Assembly (NCBI GenBank): GCA_022578965.1
Contig: MU400513.1
Location: 558,001 to 622,000, forward strand
Direction: 5' to 3'
From: Xylaria sp. FL1777
Taxonomy: Eukaryota > Ascomycota > Sordariomycetes > Xylariales > Xylariaceae
DNA length: 64,000 nucleotides
Of this stretch, positions 36,700-48,330 are shown piece after piece; position 1 is the stretch's first letter, and every line of letters begins with the position of its first letter. The notes below the pieces were generated by a model. The model made no database searches, was not told where the DNA came from, and saw nothing but the letters and a program-made list of their open reading frames with translations. A program made the translations under genes and the position numbers.

Positions 36700-38043
36700 T
36701 TAACCCATTTTAACTGCATGCTCATCTACGTTAAACAATGACCGAACAACGCGGCCTCTCTTTTTCTGTGTGCGCCGCCTTTTCTCAGATTTATCTTTGG
36801 AGCGGTCAGACTCGCGATCCTCAGAAAAGCTTGCGTTGAAAACCTCCGAGAAAATCCCTCTTTTTCGCTTCGATGAGGTAGACTTAAAGATTGACGACTT
36901 AGTCCCAGAAATTGATGAGTTCATCTCAGGAGCTGGCGCCGCCTCGTGCTCAGGAGCATCACCTATAATATCCGAGCCAAGAGCCTTAGCTAACCGCTCC
37001 TTGAGTCCTAGAACTGGCCAGGCAGGAACATGGACATATTCAATTTTAATATCCGAGCTGCCTGTTGGTGCGGCATCGGGTTCGTTGAACATTGAAAGGA
37101 GGGCCGCGGGCACTATGCCGGTGTACACTATGAAAGCGCGCTCATCTTCGGCAATCGTCAACAGATGGACCTTGACATCTCGAGGAGCAAACCCAGTGGT
37201 GCTCCTGATATCGGAATAAACTGATTGCTGAGCCAGGGCCACCATGGTAGCGAGGAAATAAGAATCCTCATTCGCGTTCTTTGGTAGCAGGGATTTTGAA
37301 CGGAGAGCTTGCAGCCGATGAACTGGATGATTGAGTGTCCCCTTTGGCCCACTCATGATGTTAAAGCAAGTCCTCCTAGTCTGATCAATACGACTGCGGC
37401 TCACGTAAGCCAACATTGACGGGTTGTTGGAGGCGCTCATAGTACTTGAAGCTAAGAAAAGACTAGTCGATTGATTTGTGGCCCAGGTAGTAGAAGAATC
37501 GAAGGACGTCGCGTTCATGTTTGGATATATGGGATTGAATAGCAGCTGACAACGAACAGCCTGAAGATAGCAGCGAGAACCAAATCGAAGACCTAGGTCT
37601 ACATGGTCTTGAGGGTACATGAAGGGTTTAGGGAAAAGTTCGCGCAGCAAGTGGCTCATCATATTAGTCCTAGGGACCTCAGGCACGTCTGGGCACATGA
37701 CAATATCCAGACTTGTACCGATTGAATCAACCTCCGCCCGTGTCATGGGAGAGGCGTAGAACGGTGGTGATGGGGATGAAGATGAGGATGGAGATAAAGA
37801 TGGAGGGGGTGTTAGTGTCTCTTGGGAAGGGAGCCGTACGAAGCGGCAGCCAAGTAACTTCGCATGAAGGTCCGTCCAGGAGAGCGGGCGGACGAAAAGT
37901 TGGAGACCGGCATGGTCGTGTAGAATGTCGAAGAGGGACCCAGGCCGTGGAGATATGAGCATCCGACGCCGCCTCCGGCGCCTCGCCTCAACCGGTGGCG
38001 TGGGCAGTTCGCCCTGTGCGATCAGCGCACTAGATGGCTTCAT
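36700..38043 (-). CDS. Conserved-looking basic protein, unknown function
   Basis: A single open frame gives 447 residues from the ATG at 38043 (CGACAATGA, A at -3); the open frame continues upstream only through a TTG. I do not recognise the family. Near the N-terminus a run of seven arginines (EARRRRRRRM) is followed by a globular-looking part (SLFDILHDHAGLQLFVRPLSW). A Pro/Ser-rich linker comes next, then an alpha/beta-looking middle (SYFLATMVALAQQSVYSDI, VHLLTIAEDERAFIVYTGIV). The C-terminus holds strongly basic, nuclear-localisation-like clusters (SSKRKRG, KSEKRRRTQKKRGR). A nuclear role is an inference from these clusters. The 1.2-kb upstream region is shared with the divergent ARPC3 gene. 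Confidence 0.75.
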   Translation of the reverse strand: MKPSSALIAQGELPTPPVEARRRRRRRMLISPRPGSLFDILHDHAGLQLFVRPLSWTDLHAKLLGCRFVRLPSQETLTPPPSLSPSSSSSPSPPFYASPMTRAEVDSIGTSLDIVMCPDVPEVPRTNMMSHLLRELFPKPFMYPQDHVDLGLRFGSRCYLQAVRCQLLFNPIYPNMNATSFDSSTTWATNQSTSLFLASSTMSASNNPSMLAYVSRSRIDQTRRTCFNIMSGPKGTLNHPVHRLQALRSKSLLPKNANEDSYFLATMVALAQQSVYSDIRSTTGFAPRDVKVHLLTIAEDERAFIVYTGIVPAALLSMFNEPDAAPTGSSDIKIEYVHVPAWPVLGLKERLAKALGSDIIGDAPEHEAAPAPEMNSSISGTKSSIFKSTSSKRKRGIFSEVFNASFSEDRESDRSKDKSEKRRRTQKKRGRVVRSLFNVDEHAVKMG

Positions 38044-39287
38044 TGTCGCGTTTGGTTCGAAGTGTCGCTGCTGATGAGTGTGCAAGCCTGTACCGCGTGG
38101 CTACACCTAGCATTAGTATCGGCGAAAGTGAAAAATGCCGAAAAAAAAGGAAAAAAAAAACAGAGCGGTGGATTGTAAGCAGAGGATGTGCAACTCACGG
38201 ATGCTCGTAGATAAGGCACGGGCGTTTGAATCTTGGTCCTAATTGAAGGAGTGTGCAGTGCTAGCCTGCCTCTTCCCAGGCAGACTGTTGGTATGCAGAT
38301 CGCCAGGTGCGGATAAAGAAGTGTGTGCAGTGCAAAAACCAGTGCAGTAAGTAGGGCAAAAACCACTTGCAATTAAACCACGACACGGGCGAAAATCAGA
38401 CGACTGCACCACGGTTTTGTGCGGATGAGAACGAAGACTGCCCTGCAAAACGTGTAGCCGCCCGAAATACGTGTGGCATAAGATGCGACGCGGTTGAGAC
38501 GCTGGACTGAAAGTCGGCGGTAAAATGGGATGTCGGGAGAGGTGGAGTGGCCAGAATGGTGGGAGGCAGTTAACTAGAATGGGGGGGGAAGACACGGAGG
38601 AACATGGGGGCAGGGCAGGAGACGCGACTTGGGGCGGCGGGGGCGCTCTTTATCTGGTACTGAAAGGGAAGGGAGATGTCACTGCTGCAACGCGTGAGCA
38701 GGTGACTTGGGGACGGATAGCGATCTGGTACGCAGAGCAGTGACTCCTTGCCTTGGTACCACCCGAGCTAGCTACAAGCGCCAGTGTTTGCTTGCCCACA
38801 GATGCCGTGCCACATTTCGCTGCGCCCTTACCGCCACCTAACGCACGCATCTGAGACATTGCCCGTTTGGGTATAGTGCCACGCAAGGCAGCAGCCATCC
38901 TTGAGGCATCAGGATACAGTCAGATTATACAGTATACTTACTGTATGCGGGCAGATCCGGGCTTTGACTTACATGTACTAACATAGGTACTTAGCTACTT
39001 ACCTACTACCTACGGTACTACGTACGTATGTCTGTCAGCCGGAATTTATCCGTCCCAGTGACGTCCCCAATCACTGTCCTTATCAATTTCTCGACGTCAG
39101 CCTTCAGCTTCAGCCAATACTTGGTTGGTAGCCTTGTCCCGACGAAGACGAGAGCCCCTCCATTATACTGTACACAGACCTTCGAGCCCCCATCTGTCCA
39201 ACTACGAGTAACATCAGCAATCGAACCTCAAATAAACCCGACGTCGACTCCAGCAGCGCAGGCTTCCTGCCGTGGACCATTGACAAG
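38044..39287. other. Divergent promoter region between unknown gene and ARPC3
   Basis: It contains an A-rich run (38145-38160), a G-rich stretch near 38580-38645 and TACGTACGTA near 39014. No coding region is supported. Minus-strand frames here start at non-ATG codons and read Cys/Phe/Leu-rich chance sequence. Confidence 0.5.
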
Positions 39288-40204
39288 ATGCCGGTATGTA
39301 AGAACATGACCCACGAATGCGCCCAGGGCCCGATGTGCGAGGGCCACTGCCAGGACTTGCAATATGAACAGACCAACAAGGCACACAGCACTTGACTCAT
39401 TCCAACGTCCCATACCAACACCAATAGCTCCCTCGAGTTGGCACGAGGACAAGATAGTGGCACAACTAACAGCATAAACATCCATCTGTTCCCAAGACCG
39501 CCAGCTAACCCAACAACCACCCAACAAAACAGGCCTACAACTCCATGTTCAACGACGACCCCTCGATCCCGCGCCTAGTGGGCAACGTGCCGCTCCTCCC
39601 CCTGCGCACCAAGACGCGCGGGCCGGCATACGTGCTGCCGGCCCCGAACCCGCCGATCCCCGCCAACGAGTCGCCGGACCCGGACGCGGAGTCGTACGAC
39701 ATCCTGGACGAGGTGTTGTCTCTGTTCCGCGCCAACACCTTCTTCCGCAACTTCGAGATCCAGGGCCCCGCCGACCGCCTGCTGATCTACGGCATCCTCT
39801 TCGTCAGCGAGTGCCTCGGCAAGATCCGCCCCACCCACGGCGTCCGCGACGCCACCAAGGAGGTCATGAACACCGCCCTCGACCTCAACTTCTCCATACC
39901 GGGGGACCCGGGTTTCCCCTTGAACCAGGTGCGTTTTCTCAAGTCTCTAGTTCCCTCACTAATATGCCTTGGTTATTCTATATCTTTCAATCCATAGCCT
40001 AATTGTATTTCTTTCTTTGCACAGATGTACGAACCGCCACAAGACCGCCAAGACGCCGAACAGCTGCGGCAGTACCTATCCCAAGTACGGCAAGAGCTTG
40101 CGGCGCGGTTACTGGCGCGGGTATACGAGGATGGCGGGGACGGGAAACCGAGCAAGTGGTGGTTAAGCTTTACGAAGAGAAAGTTCATGGGCAAGGCCTT
40201 GTAG
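39288..40204 (+). CDS. ARPC3: Arp2/3 complex subunit 3 (p21-Arc)
   Basis: The model is join(39288..39293,39533..39928,40025..40204), 193 residues. Exon 1 encodes only Met-Pro and is separated by a 239-bp GTATGT...ACAG intron from exon 2, which starts AYNSMFNDD. That start matches the conserved ARPC3 N-terminus, so the internal ATG at 39545 is not the true start. The rest follows the family: VGNVPLLPLRTKTRGPA, ESYDILDEVLSLFRANTFF, DRLLIYGILFVSECL, and the basic end SKWWLSFTKRKFMGKAL. ARPC3 is a structural subunit of the seven-protein Arp2/3 complex that nucleates branched actin at endocytic patches and hyphal tips. Exon 2 has GC-rich third positions, as expected for a well-expressed gene. It ends 302 bp from the convergent TRM6. 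Confidence 0.95.
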
Positions 40205-40481
40205 ATGAGTTACGGGGGGGAGGTGATACCAGGAGAGAGCCGGGAGCTCTGAGCTCGCTCGATGTCAGATAAGACTAAGACAATCATACCCGCCGTCCTG
40301 ACTAACGGTACTTTACGAGTCGCGTCGCAGTCCACGGAGTTGAATGAATACATCAAACATAGAGAAGAAATTCCCTTATGTCTAACAGGGTATCATTTAC
40401 CTATATATTCCAAGTACAAGAATCGTCTCGAATATCCCTGACGAGGAGGCGTCGTCTAAAGCCTATTTCCGTGAAGATGCT

Positions 40482-40501
40482 TATATATATATATATATAT
40501 A
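40482..40501. repeat. (TA)10 repeat in convergent 3' region
   Basis: A perfect TA dinucleotide run ends 5 bp from the TRM6 stop codon, inside the 302-bp gap between ARPC3 and TRM6. That gap must hold both 3' ends. No other structure is seen there. Confidence 0.85.
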
Positions 40502-40505
40502 ATTC

Positions 40506-42450
40506 TCAAGCCGCGCTCTGATCCTCGACCTTGCGTTTTCTTGACCTCAGCTTACCCCTGGCTTCAACCTTGCCCTCGGCAGGTTTGACTCTCCAAGCGG
40601 TGAAAACGTATCCCTCGGCGCCACCCTTGCCCGACATCAGCGGATGTGTCCGTCCGGGCAGAACTTGCCATTTCCTCACGCGACTAGTCTGGATCGACGC
40701 ACTGAGCACGAGCGACGGATTCAGGGGGAATTCCTCGTTCCCAGGCCATTGCTCCTGTTCCTCAAGCGTCTTGCCCACTAATTCCTCGGGCAAACTGGCG
40801 GCCCACGCGGCACGGCGCCCCAAGCTATAACAGTCCGCGAGCTCCGTAAGTGCCTCGATGGACGGCGAATAGATGGCGATAGGCGCACCGCCCGAGAGTA
40901 AAGGAACGGTGTGCCGCATGATGGAAATCGGATCCATTGAACTGGCTATTACAAGCCCCGAAAACTCGCCCTTCCGAGTGGTGTCGATGACGTGCCGCGC
41001 CTTCACCCACCTCTTACGCTTGCGGTGAAACGCGCTCCGGCGATTCGTTTTCCACGAGTAGATCTCTTCTGGCGTGGCACTGGGAGCTGGGGAGCTGTAT
41101 GTGGGATCGAGGTCAGGTTCCAGTAACTGGAGCCAGGATAGGGTCATGAGGTGCTTGGTGAGAGGGTGATGAGGGGTGTGAGTTGGATTCGTAATATCAA
41201 AGTCGTAGTACCTCAGAAAACTGAGGTTGGGTTGGGAATTCGTATGTATGTGGGTTATTGTATTTGCGTGCGCATATGGTACGATATCATCTCTTGGGTG
41301 CTTCCGCGCTGCTTGGGGCGACTTTGGCGAGGTTATTTCTTTAGGCTCGTGCTTCACTTCGACCTCGCCAACTTCCTGCACTAGAGGCTGAGTTGGGTCT
41401 CCTCTATCTTTTGATATAGGCTGTTCTCTATGGGATGAGTCTCCTTGCTTCGAACCAAAATGTTTGGCCTTTTGCTGCTCTTTATTCGACTTGTCCGTCT
41501 CGGATGCGTGGAGAATTCCCATTCGATCAGCCATAGCGGCCACGAGAAAACCAGCTGTGTCATCCACAACCAGCCAACGACCAGGAACTGATGTCTGTAT
41601 TGATTCGGGTTCCTCCATATTCGTATCTTCTTCGTCCTGGTTTATCTTGACCACTGGTTGTGCCTCGCATGGATCCGTCCCACCAAAACGGACATTCGCC
41701 CAACACCCTAGAAGTGCCACCATTTCGTCTCGCATTTCCATGATCTTGGAGGCATCCTTGTCCTCGAGGGTCCAGTGGTTGAGCAGCGGTACATCCAGTG
41801 GCAGGACAGAAAACCGTTTTATATACTTGCGCGTTTTCAGCAGCTTGTATTTTGCAAGAGAGTACTCTGTTTTCTGATCAATGGCCGTGTGAGACAGCAT
41901 GAGTTTAGTGATAAGTTCTCGTCCCGCATCGGTACCGTCTTTTTTCAAAGCCTCAATCTCTTTCAAAGTAAGCATCTGGCGCGCCGAGGCGTTAATCTCG
42001 GTACGGTCTGTGGTGGCAACTACAGCGCCGGATTCAGCATCAACTAGGGAGTATTCGACACCAGTAGGGGGAGCGCTATCGGCAACTTCGGCGTCGGGCG
42101 CTGGTGTCGCATCCTCAGACGTTGAGGTGCTTGCGTCGGGAGAGAGGATGTCGGCATAGAGCTCGGCTGCTGGTACAATTCGGAGCCGGTTGAAGTTCTC
42201 GTCAGGCCACCTGTCTAAAAGTTCGTATGTAAGGTGATATGGGCGCTGGATAATAAGATTCGCGGGGAAAGATCCGTATTTTCCTAAGGAAATAGTACTG
42301 AGAGAAGCAACGTCAACAAGAGATCGACAAGGATAAGCATAGGCAAGGGGCAGAGAAATCATACGTATTTGGCGCAACTTGAAGTACTCGCAAATTGCTA
42401 GACGGGAGTCTAAGGGCCACCCAAGAATTTGGCTGCACTAGAGAGTGCAT
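40506..42450 (-). CDS. TRM6: tRNA (adenine-58-N1)-methyltransferase non-catalytic subunit
   Basis: The model is complement(join(40506..42297,42365..42450)), 625 residues. The large frame has no ATG of its own at the right place. A 67-bp GTATGA...CTCAG intron joins it to a first exon starting MHSLVQPNSWVALRLPSS. The junction restores APNTTISLGKYGSFPANLI, the hallmark start of TRM6. The protein pairs with catalytic TRM61 to place m1A at position 58 of tRNAs, including initiator tRNA, in the nucleus. Later motifs include RPYHLTYELLD, LTLKEIEALKKDG, and the C-terminal GLVIASSMDPISIMRHTVPL fold shared with the methyltransferase but lacking the SAM pocket. A long disordered charged insert lies in the middle. 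An internal ATG at 42362 lies within the intron and is not a start. Confidence 0.94.
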
Positions 42451-44655
42451 GCTTGCAGATAGATACTATGGCCGGTTGTAAGCATTGAGGGAAAACAAAT
42501 AGAGTGGTAGACGTCTTGCGAGGCCGGGAAAAAAAAAGATTAGAGCTTCCGCCTTGCACCCCGCCAAATTGGACGTACTAGGCCCACTTGCCTAGCTCTT
42601 ACCTACCTAGGTAGGTACTGTATCTATTATAGCACAGAACGCGGCCCAGAAAAGTTGAAGGTGTAATAAGATAGACTCTCGAAGAATTTGCATGTGCATA
42701 TAATGTTTCCGAAATAAGATATAGAACCTATATATCTATTCGTAGTACCATTTGAAAACTCTGAGCGACATCTTTCTTATCCATATGCGAAAATGCGATC
42801 AAAATCTACGATAAGCGAGATCGATATGCCCAATGGTCGATATTTTTAAGACTTGGCAACTTGTCTTCTTTAGGAAATATCAGCAAGTATGTTTGCAGAG
42901 ACTCGATAGAATTGCTGTAAGATAGAGTAGATTATGAAAAGTGTAGCTTTTTGTGGTATATTGCTGCTCATAAGTCAACATTCGAGCTTGGTGACGGCAT
43001 TGTATCCCTCAACGCTCATTAAGATGATGATATTCTGGGAAGCATCAAAAGTTTGCGAGTGTGGCTGATGGAGGGCTTGACCTTGAAGGTGCCAATGATA
43101 GGACGGGATGAGATGTCGACATGGTACATATAAATCGCTGAATTTTTTACGACGGAGGACCTAGGCGCCGTTCCTTTGTCTCAGGTCGCTGTCCAACTGT
43201 TTGATCGACCGAGCTCCCATTTGCCCGGGAAGCGCCTGGGAACAAACACTCATGCATGTTGCCACCACACCCTTTGGAGTGTTGCAAAGTCAAGACAGGG
43301 AAGAAGGACGGCTGGCTGGCACGATTAGGCAAGCCTACTTAAGTACGTACATACATAGTAGAGATACAGTGGGGGCCGAGAGTGGTAGATGTGTCGATTG
43401 TCCAATCAAATTGTCTGAGTTGCCTTTAGCTTTCCTCTTTCGGAAATTCCATGGCTAAGAAAAGACTAGATGTGGAAACAAGAAGATAATGAAAGGTACC
43501 CATGAGGTCTATAGAATTTCCCGACTGAGTGAAGCTTTGCGACACTAGCTGGATTAGCGTTAATGTAAGATACGAGTAACAGCGTTGAGAACGGCTATAT
43601 AGTACGTTGCCTAGCAATGCCTTGTTAGGCATACAGTTTGGGTTGATACCCTGTGTGTGAGAGGAGAAAAGAAGTCGGTATATGTGGCTTCAGATAGCCA
43701 TGAATTCACTATAAAACATCATAGTCCGACGAGTGTAGTGATACGAGGTACAGTTAGCCCAACGTAATCAATCGCAGTGGTCAGGTGGGTGGGCAAACAG
43801 GATCACCAATTTGAAAGCCCCCAGCTTTATACTGAGGTCTAAAATAATTCTATGCTCACTCATGTCGCAATTGATCATCAATTCGGTAGATCTTTGATGA
43901 ACCCGCCACTAAGATACCTGGCGCGGGGCAGGGTAAGGTAGAGCACGGTGGTAGGGGGAGCTAGGCAGGGGGGCTGCTTGTGTTTTTCTCGGTGCGGGTG
44001 TGATGGTGTCTGTGGAGGGACTCACGGGTATCTTTGAAGTCACTCGGGCGCTTAAGTGAATCAGTCTGTGTTAGGTTGTAGAATGGAGGTGATATTTGGG
44101 TGCTTGGGGTGCAGGCGCATTTGCAAGGCATAGGTAAGCTTCATGATACTCAACGCGGTTTAAAACGCTTAGTCTGGGATCTCAGTAGTTTTATTGAATA
44201 AAAAAGATTCATCGATTCATATAATACAGGGTATGAATATCGGTCTAACGCCTCGGTATCCTCAAAGTGGTTGGACCACCTAATGTTGGCTATGCAAGCG
44301 GGGTAGTTGTTGAGGGTATAAGTAAAAGCCCACTTAAACGACAAAAGAAAAAAGAGAAGCTTGATACAAAGTCATTTGTCAATGCTACCCGTTACTCTGA
44401 TGTAAAATTATCGATTCCTGTGGTTGTTGCTGTCTGGGTTCTCATCTCGTCGCGCTACTTCGTTGCTTGGAAGTTTGCCGAACTGCCACTCTGGCAGAGT
44501 GATGCCAGTCTGCTCGTGAATCGTCGACATAAGAGGTGGCAGGAGTTGGTAGACTACGTGCACATAATGTGTTAGTACAGATCTGTAATTCCAATAATAT
44601 AGGGCCAGCTACATCATGCGAGAAAACAAGGCGACGAAATTGGGCACTACAGGTT
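42451..44655. other. Intergenic between TRM6 and flotillin, no gene seen
   Basis: About 2.2 kb. It includes a TACCTAGGTA palindrome at 42604 close to the TRM6 start. Frames at 43201-43458 (plus) and 44267-44575 (plus) have no recognisable content. The right edge should be the flotillin 3' UTR. Confidence 0.5.
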
Positions 44656-46248
44656 TTAATACGCACCATTACGCATCGTTGCTGCACTATCGTGGCCGCC
44701 GCCATTTCCACCGGACCCAGAGCCTTCTGAGCCTGTGTTCCAGACGCTGATCTTGGGCTGCATGCCCTGCACGGCGGTGGCATTGGCCTTGGCAAGCGCG
44801 ACGTATGTGCCCTTCTCGATCATCATGTAGCGTAGGAGGTTTTCGGGCCCGCCGAACGCCTGACCGAGTTTTGCGTAGGCATCTGCCATGGCTGTGATAC
44901 CCTCGGCTTCCTTGAGTTGCTTTTGTAGGTTGGCGCCGGCGACCATGGTGGCTTGCTCGTATTGAGCTCTTGCTTCGGCCTCGATTTCGTAGGCTTTTGC
45001 GTCTGCGGCCTGCTGTTTAGCTTCACGGTTGATGGTAGCCTTCACGACATCGGAAGCACGCAGGCGCTCAAGTTCGGCAGCACCACGCTTGACCTCGACC
45101 TCTTTCTTTAAGTCTTCGTCCCGAGACTCTGTTGCGCGAGTGGCTTGGATACGAGCAATCTCGACATCACGGCTGAGGTTGGTCTTCTGAGTAGCCAGGT
45201 TGGCTTCAGCGGTGGCACGCTCGATGTCTCGGTCAGTCTTCTGTACCGCCGTCTCTGCGTTGATCTTGGCAATTTGCCGTTCCTGATGGCCGCGTCTGTC
45301 GGCTTCACCCACGTTTCCTCGAAGCTGGGCGTCTGCAACATCGATACGAGCTTGGTTCGTGGCACCTTCGTGAGCCTTCTGGGATAGAGATTGGAAGTAT
45401 GTGGAACCGACTGCGTCTTTGAGTTCCTTTACGTTGGCATTGTAGATCTTCAGACCGAACTGGTCAAGTTCTCCCTGGATGTTGCGGAAAATACGGCGCT
45501 TGAATTCTTCTCGTTCGGTAAAGATTTCTTCCATGGTCATGCTTGAAACTAACACACGGGTCTCGCCTTCGATTATACCTTTGACAATATTCTCAAGGTA
45601 CTGCGCCCCTTTATCCTTTTCAGACGAGTCCGCCAAGAGCATAGCATACTTCATGAGAGCATCACCGCGATCCTCTTCATGGGCATGGTCCCCGGAATTC
45701 GCGGCGGATATGGATTTGGCATTGGCACCGCGTGCGTTTACATCACTTTAAGCGGTAAGAACTTATACGGTGATTAGAAGCGGATGCGCATATAACTTAC
45801 GGGCCAATGGTGAATACGACTGGAAGCAAGAACTGCAGCTTCTCCTTGGTCATGGCTGGTGAGCAATTAGTTCGTGCCCAGGTAAATGCGGAATTGGTAT
45901 AGGGAGTGAACTACCTTGCAAATTCATAGCATAGTCATGGGGCTGTACTGAGAAGCGAGTACATCTTTGCAAGGGCCAAACCCAGGAAGCTTTGGTGATG
46001 AGTACACTCTTGATGCCCATGCCAGTGACGGCAAGGTACTTTGAGATATCAGGGTTAGCGCTCATCCATCGCTATCAGATCTGTGGAAATACTGCTTCAC
46101 TGAGAGGAACTGTTTTTATCGAGATCCTCAGGTCTCTCGGAGAATACAGAAGCAACTGGCGGCTGCTAGGATCCCTTCAAGTGCCCGAGAGACTCCTTAA
46201 GAAAATGGGGTATCTTACTTCATCTGGGGCAGCGATCTTGTACGACAT
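44656..46248 (-). CDS. Flotillin-like SPFH-domain protein
   Basis: The model is complement(join(44656..45745,45801..45855,45915..46038,46219..46248)), 432 residues in four exons with in-frame GT-AG junctions. The first exon is only ten codons (MSYKIAAPDE) and joins YLAVTGMGIKSV after a 180-bp intron with GCTAAC branch point and AAG acceptor. An ATG at 46065 that seems to begin the frame lies inside this intron. The SPFH domain runs to about residue 190 and includes RFSVQPHDYAMNLQAMT, VKGIIEGETRVLVSSM and FGLKIYNANVKEL. The following helical flotillin domain is rich in Glu-Ala repeats (EIEAEARAQYEQAT). The C-terminus is Gly/Ser-rich. Flotillins form oligomeric scaffolds in sterol-rich plasma-membrane domains, in fungi mainly in older hyphal parts. 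No transmembrane helix is seen, as expected for a membrane-hairpin or acylated protein. Confidence 0.92.
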
Positions 46249-46404
46249 TTTGGCGATGTGTCAAGAAAGAGGTGTGAAGTTGTAATCAAGTGGCAGAGGG
46301 TCACCTCTGCAATATAGTAGTAGAAGAGGTTGGATGCGCGAGGCCACTTAAACCCAAGACAAGAGCAAGCTCTCAATCTGAGGGGGTTTGACTACGTATT
46401 TATA

Positions 46405-46431
46405 TTAAGCTTCTTAAGCTTCTAAAGCTTC
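46405..46431. repeat. Tandem 9-bp repeat (TTAAGCTTC x3)
   Basis: Three adjacent copies of TTAAGCTTC, the third with one change. Each copy contains the self-complementary core AAGCTT, so the array can also fold. Confidence 0.65.
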
Positions 46432-46742
46432 GACCTCTAGGAGTGAGGAGTTGCTCTTCCTTGGTAAAAGTCTGCGTGGCTGAGCCGCTGCTAAGTCAGT
46501 GGACAGACAATTAAGTACCTCGCCTCGCGGGCTGGTCATAAGAGGCAGCGCAAGTTTGAAATGCCTGGTCTAGTGGCCCAGTGCTAGTGATATACTACTG
46601 TAAATGAGTAAGACATGAAAGAAGAGAGCTTGGCAAGCACGGGAGAGGCACAGTTCAGTGCAGCTTCCTGGCCTAAGTACTAACACCAAGTCGGACACCG
46701 ATTTAATCCTGCCTAGTCCTTGCCTCCGGGGGTTTCGTATAT

Positions 46743-46784
46743 GGTATGCGGAACTAGGTATGCAGAACTAAGTATGCAGAATTA
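46743..46784. repeat. Tandem 14-bp repeat (GGTATGCAGAACTA x3)
   Basis: Three adjacent 14-bp units differ by one or two bases each, with a truncated fourth unit after them (GGTATACTATA). They lie about 500 bp upstream of the flotillin start. Confidence 0.7.
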
Positions 46785-48277
46785 GGTATACTATATTAAG
46801 TAAATCATCCTCTAGGTAGGTTTAAGTAAGTACCTAGTTAGTTACATAACTTTCCCGAGCTTACCCTCTGTTCTTGCGCTAGGGCCATGTGTGGGTGTTC
46901 TGATTCCTCGTGCTGTTGCAATTACTACCTCTTCCAAGGTATTCTTGCATATCCCCAGGATTTCCATCCTCAGCTGTCATGCAGTGCAGGGCGCACACAG
47001 ACATGCGAGCTATTGGGCACTGTAAATCCCTTGGAATTAGTGGACCCGGCACGGAGACCGGACCACTTGGGGAAGTACAGGTAGTGTACGGCACAAGGCA
47101 TTATTAGGTATCGCAGTGTAGACTATAGGTACCCCGTAGGTACTGGATAGGTGGTAGTCTACCTAGTCGTAGGTATCACGTCATGAGCTACATTGCCATA
47201 CCGGTAGTCACCGGACCTGGAACGGAGCTTTACCTTCACTGTTACTCTTCAATTACTTCTATTGATCAATATTAGGTAATTCTAACTCAGCCAGCCCCTT
47301 TGGCGTGGGTACATTGAATTACACCGTAGCAGCTCTCTAAGGACATCGCCCCCTTGCTTAGCTGTTGAATCAACGAAAGAATTGATAGGTTTACAATAGT
47401 GTAAGTATGCTGCACCGGTCTAAAGCTGACGCTATAGTACGACATTGTACAGCTGTTTGGGCATCTGATGTCGAATGACGGGAGGTTATAGGTAATGATG
47501 TGGTGCCACATGCCTCTCTGTCTCGAAATCCCGTAGCATAAGTCCGCCAAGACGAAAACAATACCGAACCAGCTTTGCCTAGTGGTCTTTCTCAGACGTC
47601 TGATCCTGATCGCCCGTCCTGGCTGTGCCGGTGACTGAGACAAGTCGGACCGTAGTGTCAACGGCTGAATGTAAGGCTGAATACTAGGTAGGTACCTATA
47701 GGTACTAAAAGTGTATAATATGGTTATACTCCTAATCTACCTGTACATAGGTACTTAGATAGGTAACAAGAGCTAAGTTTGCTGACCAAGAGATGCACGC
47801 GGCCTGGATACAGACAGATACGGATAGATACGAGCAGATACCAGGATGATCGCAGCGAATGGAGAGTTCTTTCCCCTCGCGAGCTATTTCCCCCATCCCT
47901 TTGCTCCGTGGCTATGAGGTTAGCGAGCCGCCCAAGCCACATGAGAATGGACCGGTAAATACTTACTTAGAAGTACTGTTAAGGCAGTCTTCTGGAACCA
48001 TTCTGCCTGCCGCTTTCATCATCCCCCGCACCCCGTCTCACATCTCAACCTTGCACGGCTTACCAACTGTGACCCACTCGAATGGCAACTCTCGCCGTCG
48101 GTCTTCGCACATTCATTGAATAACAACGGTACCTTAGGTATCTCCTTGCGTTTCCCCTCCTCTTCTCCTAGAGAGTCTTTTGTCATACCCTGCCGTATAA
48201 ACGAATGCGCAACAGTCTTGTCTTCTTAGTTGGCTTAACCTGAGGCGCTCTATCTGACAATAACAACATCCGTACCT

Positions 48278-48283
48278 TATAAA
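48278..48283 (+). promoter_or_regulatory. TATA box of the PPxY gene
   Basis: TATAAA lies 48 bp before the ATG at 48331, a close but possible spacing that would give a very short leader. Confidence 0.4.
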
Positions 48284-48330
48284 GACTCAGCGCGGACAGT
48301 ATCTTTGCCCTCGACTCCATCACCATCAAG

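Larger units (their letters stand above)
46249..48330. other. Divergent region between flotillin and PPxY gene
   Basis: About 2.1 kb with two short tandem repeats (46405-46431 and 46743-46784) and many TAGGTA-like steps, but no supportable gene. Frames at 46879-47107 and 47287-47661 overlap on both strands and resemble nothing. A TATA box lies at 48278. Confidence 0.5.

Noticed and set aside
39545..39997. Internal ATG at 39545 as ARPC3 start
   Set aside because: The conserved N-terminus starts upstream (AYNSMFNDD) and needs the Met-Pro exon at 39288-39293; the frame past 39928 is intron.
42346..42377. TTG or ATG at the end of the long TRM6 frame as start
   Set aside because: This part is intron; splicing to the exon at 42365-42450 restores the conserved TRM6 N-terminus.
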